A stretch of DNA of 64,000 nucleotides from Desulforamulus profundi (GCF_002607855.1 NZ_AWQQ01000017.1:62001-126000), one strand, 5' to 3'. Counted from the first letter of the stretch, positions 11,032 through 20,988 are shown. Notes: generated from the sequence alone by a model not told the origin. Numbers and translations are program-made.

Positions 11032-11048
11032 TCCTTCATAAAAACAAC

Positions 11049-11088
11049 AACACCCACCTACCGTGATTTACCGGAAGTGGGTGTTTTT
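11049..11088 (+). terminator. Terminator of the etfBA-fixCX operon
   Basis: Stem ACACCCAC / GTGGGTGT followed by TTTTTT, 18 bp after the fixX stop. Confidence 0.85.
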
Positions 11089-11170
11089 TATCGAGATTGA
11101 ATTACTTCATAGGATGACCGACTCCAAGGCCAACTGCTAGATAACGAGCTGATTAAGACTGACATTCTTA

Positions 11171-11556
11171 TTGCACCTGAAAGAAAATCCCCAAAAAGTG
11201 GCTAAGGGTATTGCTTTAGGTGTGTGGCATTAAATTGTCTTCCCATACCCATTGTTAATATCCCTTTGTCTTTTATTATCGCCAAGTTCATTAAAGCAAG
11301 CGCCGTAGCGGCGCCTATTACTGTGTGTTTATTCAAAGCAGCTTTTCCGCTTTATTTCACTTTCAACATTTTAACCGGTAAAATTGTGGCAGGAAACCTG
11401 GGTAGTTTTCCTGTTCTGGAGATTGTTGATCAGGAATTGAGTCTGGTCTCTGAATTTGTTTTTCAAATTAAGCTGCTGGGAATAACCTATTTAATAGGGA
11501 GCATGATTAACTTTGTTTGGATAGGGCTATTAACGACTCTTTTTATTTCTGTATAA
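11171..11556 (+). pseudogene. Broken DUF2062-type membrane protein
   Basis: The first frame gives HLKENPQKVAKGIALGV, like the SPhklAlGfAlGvF start of DUF2062 proteins. The frame then shifts near 11220 and continues as hydrophobic NCLPIPIVNIPLSFIIAKF with three to four membrane segments up to 11556. No start codon with a ribosome binding site is seen for the N-terminal part. The family assignment rests on the short N-terminal match and overall hydropathy. Confidence 0.45.
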
Positions 11557-11564
11557 CAAAGTTC

Positions 11565-12040
11565 TTAAAACAATATAGGAATCTCACTGCTGCCGCCAAC
11601 TCGCCGGACAGTACCCTCCTGCAGAACACGCAGTAAGCGGACCTGCATCTGGGGCGATATCTCTCCGATTTCGTCCAGGAATAGGGTGCTTGTGTCTGCC
11701 TGTTCGAAAAGCCCCTTTTTGCCTCCTTTGGAAGCCCCGGTAAAGGAGCCCTCTTCACTGCCAAACAATTCACTTTCCAGCAGGTTCCCCGGTAAAGCCC
11801 CGCAGCAAAATGGTGGAATTCCGCTTGGCCTGGCTGTTTCAATCATCCGCCTCATTTCCGAGCTTTAATGAACGATGTCCTCGAAGGTGGTCATGGGTTT
11901 TTTTCTTTTATCCACGGTGGAGATGATTTCCTCCACCTGGCGGAAATCCTTAATGGTGGCCACCGCGCCGATGATTTGCCCCTTTTCATTAAGGATAGGA
12001 ACACCGCTGGTCAGGTTTAGAAAATAAAATAATTGGCGGC
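11565..12040 (-). pseudogene. Remnant of a PAS / sigma-54-interacting transcriptional activator
   Basis: The upstream part encodes a PAS-domain end (LTSGVPILNEKGQIIGAVATI, then KDFRQVEEI). An in-frame stop follows FEDIVH. The AAA+ domain then continues MRRMIETAR but jumps straight to [19 protein letters not shown], so the Walker A block is deleted. The GAFTGA-type loop (here GSFTGA) and [22 protein letters not shown] are kept. It stops after [11 protein letters not shown]. An enhancer-binding protein that can no longer hydrolyse ATP. It lies just downstream of the kor operon, which it may once have regulated. Confidence 0.75.
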
Positions 12041-12117
12041 TACTCTTTCATTATATCCTATGAACCGGTGCCCTTTCAAAGTAAAGAAATGGCGGACAAG
12101 TTAAATGCCGCCGCATA

Positions 12118-12156
12118 AAAAGGCTGCCGGCGGGTAACCGCCAACAGCCTGTCTTT
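12118..12156 (-). terminator. Terminator of the buk-ptb-kor operon
   Basis: GGCTGTTGGCGGTTACCCGCCGGCAGCC stem-loop followed by TTTTT on the minus strand, 13 bp after the gamma-subunit stop. Confidence 0.8.
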
Positions 12157-12168
12157 TTGCAGCTTTTT

Positions 12169-12720
12169 TTACAACTGATTTTCCTTTACATAGTTCATGC
12201 CCACTTCCAGGGCCTGCTGGTTGATGGCCAGCATTTCCGGGCGCTTGGCTGCCACCACTTCCTTCAGGGCGGCCACCACGTCGTCCAGGGTCAAAACATC
12301 CATTTTCGCCAGCATGGCTCCCAGAACCACCACGTTGGCCAGGTTTGCTTTGCCCACCTTTTCGGCGGCCAGTTCCTGGGCGGGGATTTTTAAGACCCGC
12401 ACGTCATCCCGGGTGACATCCTCTTTTACAATGGAGCTGTTGACCACCAGCAAGCCTCCCGGCATCAGGGCAGGGAGAAACTTTTCCTGGGAAGGACCGT
12501 TCATGGCCACCACCAGGCTGGGTTTATTGACCACCGGGCAGTTGATTTCCTCTTTGGAGACGATCACCGAACAGTTGGCGGTGCCGCCCCGCATTTCGGG
12601 ACCGTAGGAAGGGATCCAGCTGACTTCTTTATCCGCCAGCATACCGGCATAGGCCAAAATTTTGCCCATAAACATAACACCCTGGCCGCCAAAACCTGAA
12701 ATAATCATTTTTTCAGTCAT
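12169..12720 (-). CDS. korC: 2-oxoacid:ferredoxin oxidoreductase, gamma subunit
   Basis: The gamma subunit of a four-subunit CoA-acylating 2-oxoacid:ferredoxin oxidoreductase, 183 residues. Family markers are the N-terminal ISGFGGQGVMFMGKIL, PSYGPEMRGGTANCSVIVS and LANVVVLGAMLAK. I prefer ATG 12720 (MTEKMIISG): GGAG lies seven bases upstream, while the ATG at 12726 abuts it. Last gene of the operon, 12 bp after korB. Substrate choice (2-oxoglutarate versus branched-chain 2-oxoacids) cannot be read from the sequence; the ptb/buk neighbours favour branched-chain or short-chain acyl substrates. Confidence 0.9.
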   Translation of the reverse strand: MTEKMIISGFGGQGVMFMGKILAYAGMLADKEVSWIPSYGPEMRGGTANCSVIVSKEEINCPVVNKPSLVVAMNGPSQEKFLPALMPGGLLVVNSSIVKEDVTRDDVRVLKIPAQELAAEKVGKANLANVVVLGAMLAKMDVLTLDDVVAALKEVVAAKRPEMLAINQQALEVGMNYVKENQL

Positions 12721-12732
12721 AGCCATTCTCCT

Positions 12733-13474
12733 TTACTGGGCAGCAGCGTTTTTCAGCACGCCCAGGGTGTATTTTTCATCATGTTTTCCCGCAGCCACTC
12801 CAGCGACTTCACCGGGGACATCCCCCAGTTGGTGGGACAGGTGGAGAGGAAGCTGACAAAGGTGAAGCCGCGGCCTGCCAGCTGGTATTCAAAGGCTTTG
12901 CGCAGGACCTTTTTAGCTTGCAGAACGTTTTTCGGGCTGTCCACCGAAACCGAGGCCACATAGGCAGCTCCCTCGATCTGGGCGATGATTTTGGGCATGT
13001 CCATGGGATGGCCGGCCACACTGGCCTCCCGGCCAAAGGGGGAGGTGGAGGTTTTTTGACCCATCAGGGTGGTGGGGGCCATTTGGCCGCCGGTCATGCC
13101 GTAAATGGCGTTATTGACAAAGATGGCAGTGATGTTTTCGCCCCGGGCGGCTGCATGCATCACCTCTGCGATACCAATGGAAGCCAGATCGCCGTCCCTT
13201 GATAGGTAAAGACAAACTTGTCCGGCAGGGCCCGCTTGATGCCGGTTGCCACCGCCGGGGCCCGGCCGTGGGCAGCGCCCTGCATGTCGATATTAAAATA
13301 CTGCTGGCAGAAACCGGCGCAGCCCACCGGGGTAACGCCGATGGCTTTGCCTAGCAAATCAAGTTCTTCCAGATTTTCAGCAACTAACCGGTGAATAATG
13401 CCATGGGTGCAGCCAGGGCAGTAGTGAAAAGGTGCATCGGTCAGTGCACGGGTACGGTTAAATACTTCTTTCAC
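12733..13474 (-). CDS. korB: 2-oxoacid:ferredoxin oxidoreductase, beta (TPP) subunit; two frameshifts
   Basis: The thiamine-diphosphate-binding subunit. Motifs: [15 protein letters not shown] at the N-terminus, then [20 protein letters not shown] (the GDG...N TPP fold) and [19 protein letters not shown] 13474 follows AAGGAGG. One-base losses near 13197 (GGGG to GGG) and near 12774 (an A run) break it. Restored, it is about 248 residues ending KNAAAQ at 12733, the usual size. Fifteen bp after korA. Confidence 0.9.
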
Positions 13475-13488
13475 TGAAACACACCTCC

Positions 13489-14564
13489 TTAAACTGCGGC
13501 CGCTGCGGCCGGAAAGACTTCTTTAAAGCGCTCCAGCACTTCTTCCGGTGCGGGAACCATGCCGCCCTGGCGGTTGCATAAATGCACCGGAGCGCTGCAG
13601 CTTACGGCCAGGCGTACATCTTCGATCATCTGGCCGGCGCTCAGCTCCACCGACAGGTAGCCCTTTATTTGACCCTGCAGGCCCTAAAGCCGTCCACCGG
13701 GAAGGGCCACAGGGTGATGGGACGCAGCAGGCCCACCTTGATACCTTCCTTGCGGGCCATCTGCACGGCAGCCTTGGCAATCCGGGCGGTGGTGCCGTAG
13801 GCCACCATTAAATATTCGGCATCGTCGGTCATATACTGTTCCCAGCGCTGCTCGGCGGCAGCGATGGACTTGTACTTGGCTTCCCAGCGCAGGCAGTTGG
13901 CCTCGCCAATTTCACTTTGCAGGGAATAACTGGTGATAATATTGCGGGGACGACCCTCCGCCCCGGTGGTGGCCCAATCCTTGGCAGGCAGCTGCCGGGC
14001 TTCCCGCTCCTGGAAGACCACCGGCTCCATCATTTGACCCAAAATACCGTCCGCCACAATCATCACCGGGTTGCGGTGCAGGTCTGCCAGGTCAAAGGCA
14101 TCCTGGGTGAGGTTCACCAGTTCCTGCACGGTGCTGGGAGCCAGCACGATCAACCGGTAATCACCATGGCCGCCGCCTTTGGTGGCCTGGAAATAATCAG
14201 CCTGAGAAGGACCAAGCCCGCCCAGACCCGGGCCGGCACGCACGATGCTGACCAACACCACGGGCAATTCATTGGCGGCAATGTAGGACAGCCCTTCCTG
14301 CATCAAGCTGATGCCTGGGCTGGAGGAGGCGGTCATCACCCTGACGCCGGCCCCCGCAGCGCCAAAGCACATGTTAATGGCGCTCACTTCGCTTTCGGCC
14401 TGAACAAAGGTGCCGTTCACAGCCGGCAGGTGCTTGGCCATGTATTCAATAATTTCGGTGGAAGGGGTAATGGGATAGCCGAAAAACAACCGGCAGCCTG
14501 CCCTGACGGCTGCTTCGGCTATAGCTTCGTTCCCTTTGAGTAAATATTTTTTCAAAGCAACCAC
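13489..14564 (-). CDS. korA: 2-oxoacid:ferredoxin oxidoreductase, alpha subunit; one frameshift
   Basis: Begins [20 protein letters not shown] and contains [19 protein letters not shown] and [18 protein letters not shown], characteristic of the alpha subunit of Kor/Vor enzymes. A one-base loss at about 13680 (GGG to GG on the plus strand) breaks the C-terminus. Restored, the tail continues [18 protein letters not shown] and ends at 13489, about 359 residues. A 128-bp gap holding a perfect palindrome separates it from the ferredoxin subunit gene upstream. Confidence 0.9.
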
Positions 14565-14605
14565 TCGCTTTCTGGTTAGTTAAAACGATAAACCATTTTC
14601 AAGTT

Positions 14606-14680
14606 ATTCAAGTTAGGGACGGTTCTTGACTTGAATTGAAAATACTGGAATTCAAGTCAAGAACCGTCCCTAACTTGAAT
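14606..14680. repeat. Perfect 32-bp inverted repeat (REP/MITE-like) inside the kor operon
   Basis: The arm at 14606-14637 (containing GGGACGGTTCTTGAC) is exactly complementary to 14649-14680, with an 11-nt spacer. No T tract follows, so it is a poor terminator. The GGGACGGTTCT-type palindrome resembles dispersed REP-like elements of Firmicutes; copy number cannot be judged here. Confidence 0.85.
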
Positions 14681-14692
14681 TTGCAAAAACTC

Positions 14693-14914
14693 TCACTTCT
14701 CAATTTGGCGACATACACGGATGGCCACATCCGGGCACATCTGGGCGCACATGGCGCAGCCGGTGCAGTTGTCCGGGTCCGCCTGTTGGGCATAGTAATA
14801 CCCCTTGGGGTTCGGCTCTTTGGAGAGGGCCAGCACTTTTTTGGGACACACTTCTACACAGATACTGCAACCTTTGCAGCGCAGCTTATCAACTTCAATG
14901 GTTCCTTTGGCCAT
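14693..14914 (-). CDS. korD: 2-oxoacid:ferredoxin oxidoreductase, delta (ferredoxin) subunit
   Basis: 73 residues with two [4Fe-4S] motifs, CKGCSICVEVCP and CTGCAMCAQMCP. It passes electrons from the TPP subunit to soluble ferredoxin. Intact. ATG 14914 with an AGGAGGTG ribosome binding site, 16 bp after the P-loop gene. Confidence 0.92.
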   Translation of the reverse strand: MAKGTIEVDKLRCKGCSICVEVCPKKVLALSKEPNPKGYYYAQQADPDNCTGCAMCAQMCPDVAIRVCRQIEK

Positions 14915-14930
14915 AGTTGTCCACCTCCTG

Positions 14931-15611
14931 TTACGTCTGCGCCCACTGCAGGCGCATTAATATATCGATGGGGAAGACCTGCCGGTGGGGAAAATGTTCT
15001 TGTACCTGTTCCTGCAGGGAGCGTTCCACTACAATAAAATCAATGGGTAAGCCGGTTTGTAAGGACACCTGTTCCAGCATGGCCTGGCCCTGCTGCACCA
15101 GCGCCAGGTCGGTTTCCCAGGCCAGATTTGTGTTGCCCGCCAGAGCTGTTACAGACAGCCCGCTGGCGGCCTCAATGCTGTGCATAACAGCGATAATTCC
15201 TGCCGGAGAAGAGGTATCGGGCCGGTTGGTGTTAACCACCATCAACATCCGGTAGCCGGTATTTTTAAGTAAATCCGCAAACCGCCCCAGGGCCGTGGCC
15301 CCGGTATTGTCCCCGCCCACATCGATCACTACATGGTAACCCCGGTTGGCAATAAAACCGGCGATCTCCGGCGGCATGGCCGGAACTTCCGACATCACGT
15401 ATGCCGCCTGGGGCAGGAGCACATGAACCCCCCGGGACTCCAGCAGGTCAGCCTTTTCCCGGCTGCGAAAATAGGGATTAATGATATCTAAATCTACCAG
15501 TGCCACCCGCTGGCCCTGCCGGGCCAGGTCTAGGGCATAATTCATGGACAGTTCTGTTTTGCCGCTGCCGTAGTTGCCAACAAAAACGGTTACCCGGTTA
15601 TTTGTTCCCAT
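14931..15611 (-). CDS. P-loop (MinD/ParA/CobQ-like) ATPase of the ptb-kor operon
   Basis: 226 residues. Walker A is VGNYGSGKTELSMNYA at about residues 11-26. A MinD-like LVDLDIINPYF follows at 38-48, then VVIDVGGDNTGA (a Walker B-like segment) and LMVVNTNRPDTSS, which resembles a nucleotide-base recognition segment. No membrane or DNA-binding part is visible. It lies between ptb (whose restored end overlaps its start by 22 bp) and the ferredoxin subunit gene, so it is made with the oxidoreductase. A role in assembly, metal delivery or regulation is possible; none is proven. Confidence 0.85.
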   Translation of the reverse strand: MGTNNRVTVFVGNYGSGKTELSMNYALDLARQGQRVALVDLDIINPYFRSREKADLLESRGVHVLLPQAAYVMSEVPAMPPEIAGFIANRGYHVVIDVGGDNTGATALGRFADLLKNTGYRMLMVVNTNRPDTSSPAGIIAVMHSIEAASGLSVTALAGNTNLAWETDLALVQQGQAMLEQVSLQTGLPIDFIVVERSLQEQVQEHFPHRQVFPIDILMRLQWAQT

Positions 15612-16536
15612 CGAAAGCTATGGTCCTTTCTGTTCATGCCTTGTCCTGCCAGGCAGGCCAGGGCCAGCGACATCAGTTTGCCCTGTGGTGTGTCCGCCCG
15701 GGAGGGCAGCACCACCGGAGCGGCAGCGCCTAAAACAAGCCCTGCCATCACGCCGCCGGCAAAGTACAGGATGGACTTGCCAGAATATTGCCTGCTTCAA
15801 TATTGGGTACCAGGAGGATATCCGCCTGACCCGCCACCGGGCTTTCAATACCCTTGTGCTCGGCGGCTTCCTGGTTAATGGCGATATCCAGGGCCAGCGG
15901 GCCGTCCACCAGGGCGCCGGTAATTTCGCCCTTCCTGGCCAGCTGGGCCAACTGCTGGGCCTCCAGGGTGACCGGCATTTTGGGGCTAACCTGTTCATTG
16001 GCAGACAGTACGGCAACTTTGGGCAGGGTAATACCCAGGGAACGGGCAAAGTCAATGGCGTTCTGGCAGATTTGTTTCTTCATTTCAAGATCGGGAGCAA
16101 TATTCAGACCCCCGTCCGTCAAAAAGATAAGACGGTCATACCCGGGCACTTCGTAAACAGCGATATGACTGAGGATTTTACCTGTACGCAGTCCCCATTC
16201 CCCGTTCAGTACCGCTTTTAAAAAGGTACTGCTGTTCACCAGTCCCTTCATGAGCACCTGGCAGTTGCCGCCCTGTACCAGCTTTACAGCCAACTCGGGG
16301 GCTGCCAGTGCGTCCGCCTGAAAAATTTCCACACCGTTAAGGTCAAAATCAACATCCCAGGCCACCCGCTCAATTTCACTGCGGGAGCCCACCAAAACGG
16401 GTTCTACAAAGCCTTCCTGTACCCCTTTTTTAAGTGCCAGCAGGACCTTTTCGTCTTGGGCATTGGCGACACTTACCCGCACTTTGGGCAAGCCTTTCAC
16501 CACTTCTAAGACCTGGTCAAAGCTCTTAAATTGCAC
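15590..16536 (-). CDS. ptb: Phosphate butyryltransferase (phosphate acyltransferase); one frameshift
   Basis: Converts a short-chain acyl-CoA plus phosphate to acyl-phosphate. Motifs: LMKGLVNSSTFLKAVL, FLTDGGLNIAPDLEMK and VLSANEQVSPKMPVT, typical of Ptb. A one-base loss near 15780 (GGG to GG) truncates the reading. Restored, the C-terminus reads GNILGKSILYFAGGVMAG and ends at 15590, about 315 residues, slightly longer than usual and overlapping the next gene. Follows buk by 110 bp. Confidence 0.9.
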
Positions 16537-16646
16537 TGTTTAACACTCCTCACCTATATAAATTGAGTGTTTAACCCTTAACGGCCAACATCTATCCTTG
16601 ATTTTTCCTTAACTATTTTTACCAATGAAGTATCTTTTGCTACCGG

Positions 16647-17710
16647 CTATGCACGGTAAACAAGAGCCTGTTCCTCTTGTCTTAATACCATGAGTGCGCC
16701 CATAGCCAGGGATTCCATTTCTTCTTCACCGGGCACCAGCATCACCGGCGCAATGAAGGAAACCCGCCTGGTAATTTCCCCGGTTATAAAGGCGGAATGC
16801 GCCAGGCCGCCGGTTAAGACAATACGGTCCACCTCACCGCACAACACCGTGGACATGGCCCCGATTTCTTTGGCCACCTGGTAGCACATGGCCTCCAGGA
16901 CAAGACGGGCCTGGGCATCTCCCTCGTTCATCCTTTTTTCTGCTTCACGGGTGTCCTTGGTACCCAGGTAAGCGTACAGGCCGCCTTCCTTAAGAATTTG
17001 GGTGAGCATTTCTTTTTCGGTATACTTGCCGGAATAACACAGCTTCGCCAACTGGGCCGACGGCAGTGTACCGCAGCGTTCCGGTGAGAAGGGCCCTTCA
17101 TTGTTGGCGTTATTGACATCGATCATTTTTCCCCTGCAGTGGGGAGTGACCGAAATGCCGCCCCCCAGGTGAGCAATCACCAGGTTGATTTCTTGGTAGG
17201 TCTTACCCAGACCACTGGCCACCTTGCGGGCCACCGCCTTCATATTTAAGGCGTGGGACAGGCTGATCCTCGGCAGTTCCGGGTGACCGGACAGGCGGGC
17301 CACCGGCTCCATTTCGTCCACCGCCACCGGGTCTACGATATAGGCCGGAAGATTGACCTTTGGGCCAGGTGATAGGCGATGATGGCGCCCAGGTTAGAAG
17401 CATGTTCCCCGCCGGGGGCATTGTGAGATTCCCGGACCAGGTATTCATCCACCAGATAGGTACCGCCGGACAGGGGTTTCAATAAGCCTCCCCGGGCCAC
17501 AATGGCACTGAATTGTTCCAACTGGCAGCCCTTTTCTTGCAGCGTATTTAAAATGGCATCCATGCGGTAACGGTACTGGTCACCGATTTTGGCAAAGGCC
17601 CGGATGTCCTGGTCAGGGTGATAAAGGACTTCCTTCCAGAGGCAAGCATCATCCTGAAACACAGCAATTTTGGTTGAAGTTGAGCCAGGGTTAATGGCCA
17701 GTATTTGCAA
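16647..17710 (-). CDS. buk: Butyrate kinase (short/branched-chain fatty-acid kinase); one frameshift
   Basis: ATP formation from butyryl- or isobutyryl-phosphate; ASKHA fold. N-terminal ILAINPGSTSTKIAVF is the phosphate-1 motif; GGGISVTPHCRGKMIDVNN and DRIVLTGGLAHS complete the fold. A one-base loss near 17357 breaks it; restored length is about 354 residues, standard for Buk. First gene of the operon; the region upstream (17711-17900) is AT-rich and probably carries the promoter. With ptb and kor it forms a complete 2-oxoacid to acid plus ATP route. Confidence 0.92.
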
Positions 17711-18129
17711 TGTTGATCACTCCGTTTATCACTGAACTATAAAACAATGGGGAAGGGGTTTTGATACAGGCCCCATGATTTGTTACCCTAATCATTATAT
17801 CAGGGAATTATGACAAAAATTGACCCGTTTTTTCTTCCTGATCTCCAAGATTCTCCTTAGTATGATTAGATAAAAATATTTAACTTAATAATTTAAGATA
17901 TTGCAAGTGCTATGCCAAGCAAAATGAATGAAAAAGCATGATAACCGGGTGAAAATTTTTTATCACGATAAAATAATTTGACACTTTTTCTTCTCCCTGA
18001 TAGAAAAATTTATCAGGGTATTCATTTGGTTCCCCGTTCGGCAAAGACCCGCAGGTGGCCGTCCTGGCAACCCTGGGTGAACTGCCGGCCATTCGGATTA
18101 TAACCGGGAACTGGCGCCAACCAGTGGGA

Positions 18130-18224
18130 ATGTGGCCAAAGAATTGTGGCAGCCAGAGAAAACTATAGGATTTTCATGTAAAAGCCGATTTTGTAACCGT
18201 TGCGGTAATGTTATATCCAAGTAA
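18130..18224 (+). pseudogene. Possible fragment of an IS91-type transposase zinc finger
   Basis: One short frame reads KTIGFSCKSRFCNRCGNVISK then stops. The CKSRFCNxCG pattern is the N-terminal zinc finger of IS91/Y2 transposases. Only about 30 codons remain. The rest of the 18.5-kb upstream gap (17750-18530) has no credible gene apart from the sites listed separately. Confidence 0.35.
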
Positions 18225-18242
18225 AGTTTTTTAAAATACAGA

Positions 18243-18287
18243 AAAAAGTGACCTTTTTCACCTCCGGTGTGACGCAGGTCACTTTTA
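18243..18287. promoter_or_regulatory. Hairpin and Crp/Fnr-like operator upstream of hcp
   Basis: AAAAAGTGACC / GGTCACTTTT forms a stem that could terminate transcription in either direction. Inside it, GTGACgcagGTCAC (18269-18282) is a perfect dyad of the Crp/Fnr class, the type bound by HcpR regulators in front of hcp genes. It lies about 260 bp before hcp, with a TATACT (18293-18298) just downstream. Which of the two roles applies is open. Confidence 0.4.
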
Positions 18288-18539
18288 TTTTCTATACTTC
18301 ACAGTACAATAAAGCAAATGGCAGAGACAACTATGCCAGTCAAGATATCTCAAAACAGGAAGTTTATACTTTCGTAAGACAATTCATACTTTTTTAAGCA
18401 GGGCTGTTTACGTAATAAAATATGGCAATCATCAAGGGATCTCCATGTTGGCCTGTCCGGAACTGGTGACGGGCTTATTAAAATACACTAAACAATCAGT
18501 TATTTAAAAACCTAAAAATACTAAGGGAGGTCATGATGA

Positions 18540-20167
18540 ATGTTTTGTAACCAGTGTGAACAAACAGCAAAAGGAATAGGGTGTACCGTTGTAGGGGTGT
18601 GCGGTAAGAAGCCAGATGTGGCAGCTTTGCAGGATTTATTGCTGCATGCCCTGAAGGGGCTGTCCCTCTTTGTCAATGAAGGTCGTAAAGCAGGTGTGGT
18701 CGACCTGGAAATTGACCGCTTTGCGGTGGGCGCTATGTTTTCCACTCTGACCAACGTAAACTTTGACGCTGCCCGTTTTGTCCCCCTTATCAACCGGTGT
18801 GTACAATACAGGGAAGCTATGAAAGACAAAGTGGCGGCAGCCGGTGGCAATGTTTCTTTCTCCGCCCCCGCTGCCAGTTTCCAACCGGCAGCGGACCTGG
18901 AAGGTCTGGTTAAACAAGGTGAGGAAGTGGGAATGGTAACCGATCATACTGCCGATGCCGATATCCAGTCTCTGCAGCAGATTTTGGTTTACGGTCTGAA
19001 AGGGGTGTCTGCCTATGCCGACCATGCCGCGATCCTCGGCCAAGAAGACGAAAAGGTCTACGGCTTTATCTATGAGGGAATGGCAGCCCTGACCAATAAA
19101 GAACTTGGTCTGAATGACTGGGTCGGCCTTGTTCTCAAGTGCGGGGAAGTGAACCTGCGTGTTATGGAACTGCTGGATGCCGCAAACACCGGCAAATTTG
19201 GCCACCCGGTGCCCACCGAGGTTCCTCTGGGCCATAAGGCCGGCAAGTGCATCCTGGTATCCGCCACGACCTGCAGGATCTGGCAGATTTGCTGGAGCAA
19301 ACCGAGGGCAAGGGCATTTACGTCTACACCCACGGTGAAATGCTGCCGACCCACGGTTATCCCGAACTGAAAAAGTACAAACACTTCTACGGACACTATG
19401 GCACCGCCTGGCAGAACCAAAAGAAAGAATTTGCTGCTTTCCCCGGCGCCATTCTCATGACCACCAACTGCATCCAGGATCCCCAGGCCTATATGGACAA
19501 CATCTTTACCACCGGACAGGTTGGCTGGCCCGGCGTGCAGCACGTTAAGAACGGAGACTTTGGTCCGGTGATCGAAAGAGCCCTGGCCATGCCCGGATTT
19601 GCGACCGATGAAGACAAGGGCAGCGTTATGGTGGGATTTGCCCGCAACACTGTTATGAGTGTGGCCGGTAAGGTCATTGAAGGCGTTAAGAACGGCGACA
19701 TCAAGCACTTCTTCCTGGTAGCCGGTTGCGATGGCGCCAAACCAGGCCGCAACTACTATACCGACTTTGTGGAGAAGGCGCCCCAGGATACAGTCATCTT
19801 AACCCTGGCCTGCGGTAAATTCCGTTTCTTTGACAAAAAACTGGGTGATATCGGCGGCATCCCGCGGTTGCTGGACATCGGCCAGTGCAACGATGCTTAC
19901 TCCGCTATCCAGATCGCCGTAGCCCTGGCCAATGCCTTCGAATGCGGTGTTAATGATTTACCGCTCTCCCTGGTACTGTCCTGGTACGAGCAAAAGGCGG
20001 TTGCCATCCTGCTCACCCTGCTGCACCTGGGAATTAAAGATATCCGCCTGGGTCCCAGCCTGCCCGCCTTTGTATCGCCCAATGTGCTAGATGTGCTGGT
20101 GAAGACCTTTGATATTAAACCCATTTCCACTCCCGATGAGGACCTGGCTGCCATCTTAAACAAATAA
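18540..20167 (+). CDS. hcp: Hybrid-cluster protein (hydroxylamine / NO reductase); one frameshift
   Basis: Cytoplasmic Hcp, thought to detoxify NO and hydroxylamine. N-terminal Cys set [20 protein letters not shown]. The C-terminal hybrid-cluster ligands lie in [23 protein letters not shown] and [16 protein letters not shown] 18540 with GGGAGG upstream. A one-base loss near 19263 (GG to G) is the only defect; restored, it reads [17 protein letters not shown] and is about 543 residues, normal length. Single-gene unit with a terminator after it. Confidence 0.93.
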
Positions 20168-20173
20168 GACGAG

Positions 20174-20205
20174 AAAAGGAGGACCACAACCGCGGTTCTC
20201 CTTTT
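20174..20205 (+). terminator. Terminator after hcp
   Basis: AAAAGGAGgACC / GGTTCTCCTTTT imperfect stem-loop seven bp after the hcp stop. Confidence 0.7.
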
Positions 20206-20348
20206 ACGTTACGGAAGGATGCCTTTATTTCTATCAACACATTAACCTGGGCAATGGCGGCTATTTTGTTGGCGCTACCGTTAAGGGCCTTACATTAAAA
20301 TTTTTTGTAATAAGTATTAAAATTTTGCAATAAGGAGAAGGTAAATTT

Positions 20349-20417
20349 TGTTCCGTATCGAAAGTAGTATTCAGAAGAAAGGCACCATCTTTCTCTTTAA
20401 CCTGCGCCATTACTGAG
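20349..20417 (+). CDS. Possible 22-residue leader peptide before ridA
   Basis: A TTG start preceded by AAGGAGAAGG encodes FRIESSIQKKGTIFLFNLRHY and ends 32 bp before ridA. The ribosome binding site is strong for such a short frame. No homology is recognised. It could be chance. Confidence 0.25.
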
Positions 20418-20449
20418 GAAAACAAATCTATCACTGGGAGGCATAGACT

Positions 20450-20833
20450 TTGGACAAAATTATCATCCGTACCGAAAAGGCTCCTGCAGCCATTGGACCT
20501 TACTCACAGGCAGTAAAGGCGGGCAATCTCATGTTTATCTCGGGGCAAATTCCCATTGATCCTGCCACCGGCAGTGTGGTGGAAGGTGATATCCAGGCCC
20601 AGGCCCGCCAGTGCATTAAAAACCTGCAGGCCATTTGTGAAGCCGCCGGGGCAAGCCTGCAGGATATCATTAAAACCTCTGTCTTTATTAAAGACATGAA
20701 CCAGTTTGCAAAAATAAACGAAACCTATGCAGAATTTTTTAATGCAGAACCACCGGCCCGGGCCTGTGTGGAGGTATCCTGCCTACCTAAAAACGTACTG
20801 ATTGAAATTGAAGCGGTTGTAATGGTTAAATAA
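20450..20833 (+). CDS. ridA: RidA family enamine/imine deaminase
   Basis: 127 residues, intact. Hydrolyses reactive 2-aminoacrylate-type enamines released by PLP enzymes. Signatures: [21 protein letters not shown] near the N-terminus and [20 protein letters not shown] at the C-terminus, including the conserved Arg that binds the carboxylate. TTG start with GGGAGG about nine bases upstream. Monocistronic. Confidence 0.93.
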   Translation: MDKIIIRTEKAPAAIGPYSQAVKAGNLMFISGQIPIDPATGSVVEGDIQAQARQCIKNLQAICEAAGASLQDIIKTSVFIKDMNQFAKINETYAEFFNAEPPARACVEVSCLPKNVLIEIEAVVMVK

Positions 20834-20874
20834 ACGGTTCACAGTATCCAGAAAAATAAATCGTAGAAATCATA

Positions 20875-20904
20875 ATGGGACCTTTGCCGGGGTCCCTATT
20901 TTTT
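20875..20904 (+). terminator. Terminator after ridA
   Basis: ATGGGACC / GGTCCCTAT stem followed by TTTTTT. Confidence 0.8.
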
Positions 20905-20988
20905 AAGTGATGTTAACAGGTAAATAGAAGGGATAATGGGAAAAATTGTCGAACAACACCATAAAAAGAAACGATGAGAGGTTGTTCT

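Noticed and set aside
20205..20348. Possible coding remnant between hcp and ridA
   Set aside because: The slightly GC-rich stretch has stops in all frames and no recognisable motif.
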